Origin: Bacteroidales bacterium UBA5219
GTDB taxonomy: Bacteria > Bacteroidota > Bacteroidia > Bacteroidales > ML635J-15
Direction: 5' to 3'
DNA length: 21,564 nt
Assembly (NCBI GenBank): GCA_002412425.1
Contig: DHVB01000024.1
Coordinates: 34,903-56,466 of the forward strand
Shown here: positions 15,039 to 21,564 of the stretch, one piece after another
How positions within the stretch are numbered: the stretch's first letter is position 1
Layout: each line of letters starts with the position of its first letter
Notes under the pieces: generated by a model
Told to the model about the DNA's origin: nothing
Databases searched by the model: none
Seen by the model: only the letters and a program-made list of their open reading frames with translations
Translations under genes and position numbers: made by a program

Positions 15039-18000
15039 TTATTGTATAGTTAGCTTTGAAGTATATTTTGCTTCAGACAACTGAATTTCTATAAAATACA
15101 TTCCAGACTTTAAAGTGCTTAAATCTATACTTGATTGATTTGAACTCAAGTTTGCAACTTTAACCACCTTACCTAAAATATCACTTATTCTAACAGTTGC
15201 TTTACTTTCTGGAATATCTATATAAACTATTCCATCTGTTGGATTAGGATAAATAGAAAATTTTGAAGCAAAGTTATCGTTAACAGGTGCGCAATCATTT
15301 ACTGTAATGTAATTCGTCATTGTTTTTGTATTAGAACCGCCAGCATTACTTGCAGTTAAAGTAACTGAATATATTCCAGGATTATTATATATAACTGTAG
15401 GATTTGAAGAAACGTTAGAACTTGGCGAAGCACCAGCAAAACTCCAAGACCATGAAGTTGGATTATTGCTTGATTGATCCGAAAAACTTACTGTTAGTGG
15501 AGCGCATCCTGAGGTTGTATTTGCTGTAAAATTTGCAACAGGTGCTGTTGTTGATTGAGCGACAGTAATATATCCATTTTTTGTTTCTGTTGCGTTTTGT
15601 GAGCCATTACTAACAGTTAAACTTACATTATAAGTTCCTGGAGTATTATAAATTATTGTTGGCGATGGAGATGATGAGCTTGAAGGACTTCCGCCAGGGA
15701 AAGACCACGAACGGCTTGTTATTGTTCCGCCAGTTGACAAGTCAGTAAAACTAACGCTATTACCTGCTGTTACATTTGTTGGTGTTCCGGAAAAATCAGC
15801 AACAAGATTTTGAGATCCACCTGATGAAGTTAAAATTTCAATATCATCTATCAAAAATGCATGAGCATCATTAGAGACACATTGAATAGCTAGATAAACC
15901 CCTTGTCCGTTATAAGCATTTAAATCATAATTGTATTTTGTCCAAGTTGTTGGAGCTTCTGTATAAGTTCCTGTGGAAATTTTTGTAAAACTTGAAATAT
16001 TATTATTTGTTGTAGAAATTAAAACATTAAATCTATCTTTTCCATAAGAATCATTAGCTGTTTTTGCCCAAAAGCTAAAACTAGAATTTGATTCTAAATT
16101 TATCTTAGGTGTTATAAACCAATCATTATTAGGACCTGAGCCACCTTGTGCTGGAAGTACAGCAGAAAAACAAGCTCCACATTTACTTCCACCATGTGCA
16201 TCCCAGTTTCCTCCAGCAAGAGAAGGATTTGTTGCAGAAGAATTAAAAGCAATAAAAGCACCTGTATAACCTGAATTTTCAAAAGTTACATTTTGAATAC
16301 CGTAAGTCGGGCTACCATCTCCGTCATAAGTTGTGCAAGGGCTAAATTGATCAACTGCAAAATTTGTACAAGCTTCAAAATCATAGGTAAAGCCTCCACT
16401 GCCACCTGACTGTACAACAGTAATATAACCATTTTTTGTTTCTGTTGCATTTTGTGAGCCAGCAGTAACAGTCAAAGTTACATTATAAGTTCCTGGTGTA
16501 TTATAAGTAATTGTTGGAGAAGCCACTGTTGAACTTGATGGACTTCCACCAGGGAAAGACCAAGAACGACTTGTTATTGTACCACCAGTTGATAAATCGG
16601 TAAAGTTAACAGTATTACCAGCAGTTACAGTTGTTGGTGTTCCTGAAAAATTACAAACTAAACCCACGTTATTAGGATCTAAATAATCGCAACTTGTTGC
16701 TGAACTTCCTGGCGCAAGCCAAGGTTTTAATTGTTTATCATTAGTAGTTCCATTTGATGTCCAGTGATAAGAGAATTTTCCGTAAGCATCTGGCGAGGTT
16801 GGACTAGTACAATAAGAAGACCCACCTGTCAAAGTTCCAACAACTAAACCATTATTATTAAATATAGGTGAACCAGATGAACCTCCTTCAGTAACACTAT
16901 GACCATGAGCTGTTGATGCCCAATTAACCATCCAGTGAGCACCAGTCGCTGCTCCATCTCCATAACTTACTGTAGTTAATTGTGATGTGTAAGTGCTAAC
17001 TTTTTTAATATCCCCGCTAGGGTGATGAAAAGAAACTCCACTTGGACTAGCGCTTGGAGAAGCAGTCCAACCATTATAAACAACACCTATATTTTTTAAA
17101 TTTGTAGAAGTTGTATTTAGTTGTAAAAGTAAAAAGTCTGAACCTCCGCTTAGTGGTCCACGTGCTTTTTTTGTACAACCTGTTATATTAGAACCGCTAG
17201 GTTCACTTGTTGCAGTACAACCTGCACTTTCATACTTAAATCTAAATATCCATTGTCCGAATTCATAAGCAGAAGCTGACCCCCCACAATGATCGGCAGT
17301 TAAAAAATATGGTGTTTGATCATAATTTGTATTATTTACTAAAGTACCAGAACACCAACCGCCATACCCGCCTTCAACAACATAAATTCTAGCAACTCCT
17401 TTTTGTTGTGCTCTCCAATTATCACCTTCGCTACAATTTGCATTTACCATACAAGAACCTGATGCACCAAAACCAGTAGCACGACTATCAAAAAGCTCTG
17501 CTCCACGATAAAAATATGAAAAAGCACTCATTTCTATAATAGGCTTAATTGGTTTTACTTGTCCTGTCAAAGATTTTGCTAAAGGGGCAATATATTCAAT
17601 TATCAATTCTTGTCCATAAACCACACCTATTGCATAAGATCCTCCGTCATCATTATCGGTAGAGGTGTAAGGACCTAAAACAACAGTTCTATCAGGATTA
17701 TAAACAAAAAGTTCACTTCCTTGTGGTAATTCAAACTCATCAAAATGCAAAACACATGATTTTGCTCCATCACTTGAAACTCTCAATCTCCATATATTCT
17801 TACCATCAGAAGTGCGCTCCCAAGTACCAGAATTATCAATATTAGCTGTAAAAGGAATTAAACGAGCCACTTTCATCATTGTTCCGTTTTTCTCAGCTTC
17901 AGCATCTTCGGAACGAATAAGTTCCATATTTGGAGGATATAAACTTATGTGATCAACTTGCTCAAAACTCAAATTATGCTTAAAACTTGCTGGTAAAGCA

Positions 18001-18068
18001 CCTGTATTTATCTGAGCAGATAATAAATTAGCACACAATACAAATAAAATAATATACAAACTTCTCAT
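15039..18068 (-). CDS. Secreted trypsin/lysyl-endopeptidase-like protease with PKD domains and T9SS tag
   Basis: From ATG 18068 the protein has 1009 residues. I number residues from the in-frame ATG at 18074, two codons earlier. It has a signal peptide (to about 21), a propeptide-like region, then a serine protease domain of S1 / lysyl-endopeptidase type. That domain has catalytic His262 (LTADHCG), Asp313 (GGSDFLLLQL) and Ser400 (EGGSSGSPIF), plus many cysteines for disulfides. Then come a PKD domain (473-553), a cleaved-adhesin/choice-of-anchor J module (about 561-750, ending LIDDIEIL), two more PKD domains (757-838 and 845-926) and a type A T9SS sorting domain (about 938-1011: FSIYPNPTDG...GMYFIEI). 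It is therefore probably exported across the outer membrane by the type IX system and attached or released at the surface, where it would digest proteins. PKD1 and PKD2 are near-duplicates. It is divergent from mnmD. Confidence 0.92.
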   Translation of the reverse strand: MRSLYIILFVLCANLLSAQINTGALPASFKHNLSFEQVDHISLYPPNMELIRSEDAEAEKNGTMMKVARLIPFTANIDNSGTWERTSDGKNIWRLRVSSDGAKSCVLHFDEFELPQGSELFVYNPDRTVVLGPYTSTDNDDGGSYAIGVVYGQELIIEYIAPLAKSLTGQVKPIKPIIEMSAFSYFYRGAELFDSRATGFGASGSCMVNANCSEGDNWRAQQKGVARIYVVEGGYGGWCSGTLVNNTNYDQTPYFLTADHCGGSASAYEFGQWIFRFKYESAGCTATSEPSGSNITGCTKKARGPLSGGSDFLLLQLNTTSTNLKNIGVVYNGWTASPSASPSGVSFHHPSGDIKKVSTYTSQLTTVSYGDGAATGAHWMVNWASTAHGHSVTEGGSSGSPIFNNNGLVVGTLTGGSSYCTSPTSPDAYGKFSYHWTSNGTTNDKQLKPWLAPGSSATSCDYLDPNNVGLVCNFSGTPTTVTAGNTVNFTDLSTGGTITSRSWSFPGGSPSSSTVASPTITYNTPGTYNVTLTVTAGSQNATETKNGYITVVQSGGSGGFTYDFEACTNFAVDQFSPCTTYDGDGSPTYGIQNVTFENSGYTGAFIAFNSSATNPSLAGGNWDAHGGSKCGACFSAVLPAQGGSGPNNDWFITPKINLESNSSFSFWAKTANDSYGKDRFNVLISTTNNNISSFTKISTGTYTEAPTTWTKYNYDLNAYNGQGVYLAIQCVSNDAHAFLIDDIEILTSSGGSQNLVADFSGTPTNVTAGNSVSFTDLSTGGTITSRSWSFPGGSPSSSSSPSPTIIYNTPGTYNVSLTVSNGSQNATETKNGYITVAQSTTAPVANFTANTTSGCAPLTVSFSDQSSNNPTSWSWSFAGASPSSNVSSNPTVIYNNPGIYSVTLTASNAGGSNTKTMTNYITVNDCAPVNDNFASKFSIYPNPTDGIVYIDIPESKATVRISDILGKVVKVANLSSNQSSIDLSTLKSGMYFIEIQLSEAKYTSKLTIQ

Positions 18069-18102
18069 AATCATTAGTTTAAATTTTTTTAATTAAACTT
18101 GC

Positions 18103-18110
18103 CAAAATTA
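18103..18110 (-). promoter_or_regulatory. Candidate -7 box of the large protease gene
   Basis: TAATTTTG on the minus strand matches TAnnTTTG, about 35 nt before the start codon at 18068. The nearest TTG upstream (18137-18135) is 24 nt away, longer than usual, so only the -7 box is proposed. Confidence 0.3.
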
Positions 18111-18144
18111 AATAATTTTTATCTTATAACTATTCAAAAATAAA

Positions 18145-18152
18145 TAAATTTG
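18145..18152 (+). promoter_or_regulatory. Candidate -7 box of mnmD
   Basis: TAAATTTG on the plus strand matches TAnnTTTG and lies 43 nt before the mnmD ATG. No TTG is found at the proper distance, so support is limited. Confidence 0.3.
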
Positions 18153-18195
18153 TAAAAAATTTTTTAACAATCAATTCCAAAAATCAAATAATCTA

Positions 18196-18849
18196 ATGAC
18201 AGTCAATATTATATATACATCAGACGGATCCAAAACATTATATTCTGAAAAGCACAAAGAACATTATGCTAGTATTAATGGTGCATTTACAGAGGCAATA
18301 CATATTTTTATAAATTTAGGTCTAAAAAAATTTGAAAATCAAAATTTGAATATTTTAGAAATTGGGTATGGAAGTGGCTTAAATGCAATTCTAACTTGGT
18401 ATGAAAATCAAAAACTAAATAATAAAATTTATTATCACGGAATTGATATTGAGCCAATAGATTTAAAAACAGCAAAAGCATTAAATCATTTTACACTTTT
18501 AGAAAACAATATTAAGTTTAATTCAAATTTTTATGAAAAATGGGGAGAAAAAGTAATAATTTCAAAAAAATTTCAACTTTTTAAAGAAAAAGTAGAACTT
18601 GAAAAAGTAAATTTAAGCAAAAATTATAATTTAATTTATTTTGATGCTTTCTCACCTAAAAGCCAGCCAGAACTATGGACTACAGAAATTTTTCAAAAAC
18701 TTTTCAAAAATATGACTGCAAACTCCTATTTAGTAACATATTCGAGTAAAGGCATTGTAAAACAAGCTTTACGCCAAGCAGGGTTTGAAGTAAAAAGATT
18801 TCAAGGACCTTTAGGAAAACGACATATTATTTGTGCAAATAAACTTTAA
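18196..18849 (+). CDS. mnmD: MnmD-type tRNA 5-(aminomethyl)uridine-34 methyltransferase
   Basis: A 217-residue stand-alone SAM-dependent methyltransferase of the MnmC methyltransferase-domain (DUF752) family. MnmD methylates the aminomethyl group on wobble uridine 34 of certain tRNAs, giving the mnm5 modification that tunes codon reading. Visible motifs are the N-terminal TSDGSKTLYS and YASINGAFTEAIHIFI, the SAM-binding LEIGYGSGLN (54-63), the family hallmark YFDAFSPKSQPELW (148-161) and the late LVTYSSKGIVKQALRQAGF. There is no fused oxidase domain as in E. coli MnmC, which is usual outside the gamma-proteobacteria. The gene sits alone on the plus strand between two secreted protease genes, with no obvious functional tie to them. 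Confidence 0.9.
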   Translation: MTVNIIYTSDGSKTLYSEKHKEHYASINGAFTEAIHIFINLGLKKFENQNLNILEIGYGSGLNAILTWYENQKLNNKIYYHGIDIEPIDLKTAKALNHFTLLENNIKFNSNFYEKWGEKVIISKKFQLFKEKVELEKVNLSKNYNLIYFDAFSPKSQPELWTTEIFQKLFKNMTANSYLVTYSSKGIVKQALRQAGFEVKRFQGPLGKRHIICANKL

Positions 18850-18866
18850 AAAAAGTTTTGTTTTTT
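18841..18866 (+). terminator. Possible terminator after mnmD
   Basis: AAACTTT (18841-18847) and AAAGTTT (18852-18858) form a 7-bp AT-only stem with a 4-nt loop, followed by TG and six T. It overlaps the last mnmD codons and the TTG element of the next promoter, so it is weak evidence. Confidence 0.3.
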
Positions 18867-18887
18867 AAAAAATATAATATACTTTTG
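18858..18887 (+). promoter_or_regulatory. Bacteroidota-type promoter for the subtilase gene
   Basis: TTG (18858-18860), a 19-nt spacer and TACTTTTG (18880-18887) match the TTG / TAnnTTTG consensus. The implied leader before the ATG at 18942 is about 45-50 nt. Confidence 0.55.
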
Positions 18888-18941
18888 AGCTAAAATAAAT
18901 TATTAAAATAAATTTAAAGAATAACTAAAAATTTTATTATC

Positions 18942-21456
18942 ATGAAAAAAATCTTTCTCACATTTAGTATGCTTTTTCTCATACTAATGTATTCTACCAA
19001 CCTCTTTGGTCAAAAAGTAAACTCTCTATGGGTTGATGGTAGAATTTACTTTAAAGTTTCAGACCATGTAAATTTAAATTTTACTAATGAATCTGGAAGC
19101 ATCAATCCTAAAGATGTTTATTTTTTAGAAAATTTAATTAACGAGTATGGAATAACTGAAATGATTATGTCATTTAAAAGTGCTGAAAGTGATATTTTGC
19201 AAAGAACTTTCAGACTTGATTTTAATGAACATGAAAAAATAAAAGAATTGCTTGCAGATTTGAATTCTATGCCAGATATAGAATATGCCGAACCTGCTCC
19301 TTTATTTTTCATTTCATATGTTCCAGACGATCCTTATTACAATGCTAATTTATCAGCTGGATGGTTAGGTTCTGCAAACTCTAGTTGGCATCTAAATTTA
19401 ATAAATGCAGAACAAGCTTGGGATATAACAACAGGAGATCCTAATATTGTTGTAGCAGTTTTAGATAATGCCATTTGGATTGACCACCCTGATTTACAAG
19501 GAAAAGTTAGTCTTGCAGTAGATCTTGGAAATGGAGATGATGATCCAAATCCACCAGAAGCTACATATATTTGGTCTCATGGAACTCATTCAGCAGGATT
19601 AATAGGCGCTGGTTTAAACAATGGTATTGGCGTTGCATCTATTGGCGGAAATGTTAGCATTATGGCAGTAAAACTTGGTGATGATGCTAGCGATGGACAA
19701 TCTATGGCAGCAGGTTTTGAAGGAATAGTTTGGGCTGCTGATAATGGAGCTGATGTAATAAATATGTCATGGGGAAGTCCAATGTTTTTCCAAACAATGC
19801 AAAATATTGTAAACTACGCATATAACAAGGGCTGTGTTCTTGTTGGTGCAGCAGGAAATAACGGAAACGGAATGGAAACTCAAATGAACCCAGATATACC
19901 CGAAAACTATGTTGGTTATCCAGCAGCTTTAAATCACGTTATAGCTGTAGGTTCATGTGACATTGGTAATAATAAATCAGACTTTTCAAACTATGGAGAC
20001 TAGATAGATGTTTTATCACCAGGTGGTTACGCTACCCAAGGACTTTTGGGAATGGGAGCTTTCACTATTTTAAGCACTACTTATAATGACGCAGGAGATA
20101 TAAGTGGACAATTATCAGGTTCAACTGGTGGTGCAGGCTCTTATGGAGTTTCTGGAAAATACGATGTTATGCAAGGAACTTCTATGGCTGCTCCTGTTAC
20201 TTCTGGCTTATGTGGTTTAATGCTTTCGGCAAACCCAAATTTAACTCCAGAAGAACTAATAGCTATGTTAAAATCAACTTGCGATAATGTTGATGCTCAA
20301 AATGCTGAATTTATTGGACAAATTGGTGCTGGTAGAATAAATGCTTTTGCTGCTGTTTCGGCAGCTGCAGCAACTGCAAGCAATCCTTTAGTTGCTGATT
20401 TTGAAGCTTCTACAGTTGTAATTTCAGAAGGCGGAGTTGTTGATTTTACTGATTTAAGCGTAGGTACACCAAACTCTTGGTCATGGGAATTTGAAGGTGG
20501 CACTCCTGCAACAAGCACAGAACAAAATCCAAGTGGAATCACTTATCCAACAGCTGGAGTATATGCTGTAACATTAACAGTAACTGATGCTGAAGCTAAC
20601 GAAGATACTGAAATAAAAACTGCTCTTATTCTTGTTGGACAAAGCGGTGCACTTGCTGAAAGTGCTTGGTTAGAACAACACACTCGCTTTCCTAGTCCTT
20701 ACAGAGGTGTTTTCCATACTGAAATAGCTAACGATAATACTGCATGGGTATTAACTTATGATGGAACTGGCGATGGTATAACTCGCGACTTTGCCAAAAC
20801 TGGCGATGGCGGAACAACTTGGATACCTAATACATTCAATGTCCCTGAAAATCTTTCTCCTGGAGATATTTCTGCAATTGATGATATGAACGCTTGGGTA
20901 GCTCTTTATGACGGCACTAATGGAGGTGGTGGCATTTACAGAACTTCAGACGGTGGTGAAACTTGGATACATCAAGCAAGTGCTGCATTTAACAACTCTT
21001 CTAGTTTTTGTAATGGAGTACAAATGTTTAATGCAAATGATGGCTATTGTATTGGAGACCCTGTAAATGGTGAATTTGAACTTTATTTAACAAATGATGG
21101 TGGCGGAAACTGGACACTTATAGACGGCAATAATATTCCTGATCCACAATCAAATGAAATGGGTTGGACAGGAGTTAATTGTGCTATTGGTAATAATGCT
21201 TGGTTTGGAACTAGTACTGGTAGGGTTTATCGCTCAACCGACAAAGGTCAAACTTGGACTGCTCACGCAACTGGACAATCTAATGTAAGTAAGATTTCAT
21301 TTGCTGATGAAAACAATGGTGTAGCTATTTGTGCTACTTATAACCAAACCACAGGAACCATACAAAGTTGGAAACTAATAAGAACTACTGATGGTGGCGA
21401 AACTTGGGAAATTATCCCAGTTGAAGACCAATACATAAGCGACATATCCGCCGTCA
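18942..21456 (+). pseudogene. Secreted subtilisin-like protease with PKD and Asp-box propeller; nonsense-interrupted and 3'-truncated
   Basis: The gene starts at ATG 18942 with a signal peptide (to about residue 23) and a propeptide. The subtilase domain follows: Asp175 (VAVLDNA), His213 (WSHGTHSAG) and oxyanion Asn306 (VGAAGNNG). After ...DFSNYGD the frame meets TAG at 20001-20003, then continues in the same frame as IDVLSPGGYATQG through the catalytic Ser414 (MQGTSMAAP, codon 20181-20183). A PKD domain (about 20388-20640) and a beta-propeller-like region with five Asp-box motifs (S/T-x-D-x-G-x-T-W) near 20799, 20943, 21090, 21234 and 21385 follow. Subtilases often have Trp at the stop position (SNYG-x-W-DV), so TGG to TAG is the simplest change. 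Near 21456 the propeller coding stops matching and unrelated sequence follows, so no C-terminal sorting domain is present. Without readthrough the Asp/His half and the Ser half are separate and inactive. The frame itself runs on to a stop at 21498-21500. Confidence 0.85.
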
Positions 21457-21564
21457 GACTGTCTAAAAACCCTATCCCCCCAATTTTATTAACATGCTGA
21501 TTGTTAATATTTTATTTGTTTTTTATTTGCGTAATTGATTGATTATTAGTATATTTACTGGATA
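21457..21564. mobile_element. Possible end of an inserted element truncating the subtilase gene
   Basis: Just after the last sensible propeller codons (SDISAV) the sequence becomes GACTGTCTAAAAACCC followed by a C run and AT-rich DNA with no continuation of the repeat protein. The abrupt change, the short palindrome AGACTGTCT and the end of the window soon after are what an insertion-sequence terminus at a contig edge would look like. No transposase code is visible in the remaining ~100 bases, so this is an inference. Confidence 0.35.

Noticed and set aside
20001..20003. TAG read as an amino acid (code change or selenocysteine/pyrrolysine-type recoding)
   Set aside because: TAG ends at least three other genes in this window (756-758, 2609-2611, 6122-6124), pyrrolysine machinery is not seen, and the site in subtilases is usually Trp, so a TGG to TAG mutation is simpler.

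Overview
The window is strongly AT-rich and looks like a Bacteroidota (Bacteroidetes) chromosome. Four signs support this. A large secreted protease has a type IX secretion (T9SS) C-terminal sorting domain. PKD and cleaved-adhesin style extracellular modules are present. FeoA and FeoB are fused. Several genes have Bacteroidota-type promoters (TTG, 19-20 nt spacer, TAnnTTTG) and lack Shine-Dalgarno sites. The exact order or family cannot be fixed from this sequence. Both ends fall on repeat-like sequence (9-nt tandem units at the left, a possible insertion-sequence end at the right), so the window may be a whole contig that broke at repeats.

Left part (1-2.6 kb): a lipoprotein of the permuted NlpC/P60 (YiiX-like) type and a small four-helix membrane protein on the minus strand. 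A divergent plus-strand gene encodes a secreted C45/AAT-type Ntn hydrolase, which ends at a bidirectional hairpin terminator. Next (2.6-6.9 kb, minus strand): ftsH followed by a DUF308/HdeD-like membrane gene, an AraC-family regulator, and a beta-carbonic anhydrase broken by a one-base frameshift in a T run.

Middle (6.9-14.6 kb, minus strand): an intergenic stretch with a long near-perfect hairpin; a secreted alpha/beta hydrolase; and a FeoA-FeoB fusion in which the iron-channel membrane domain is intact but the GTPase motifs are missing. Then comes the sufB-sufC-sufD operon for Fe-S cluster assembly. Iron entry and Fe-S assembly are therefore neighbours, but no sufS, sufE or sufU lies within the window.

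Right part (14.6-21.6 kb): a hairpin-rich intergenic element bounded by short inverted repeats, similar in its boundary motif to the element near 7 kb and to the left end of the window. A 1000-residue secreted trypsin/lysyl-endopeptidase-like protease (PKD, cleaved-adhesin, PKD, PKD, T9SS tag) is divergent from mnmD, a tRNA wobble-uridine methyltransferase gene. Last is a subtilase-PKD-Asp-box protein broken by an in-frame TAG between its catalytic His and Ser, and cut off at its 3' end by unrelated sequence.

The most notable item is the FeoB with a degenerate G domain. The family of AACCGAGTTTA-bounded intergenic elements is second. Three genes (carbonic anhydrase, and the subtilase twice over) carry apparent inactivating lesions.
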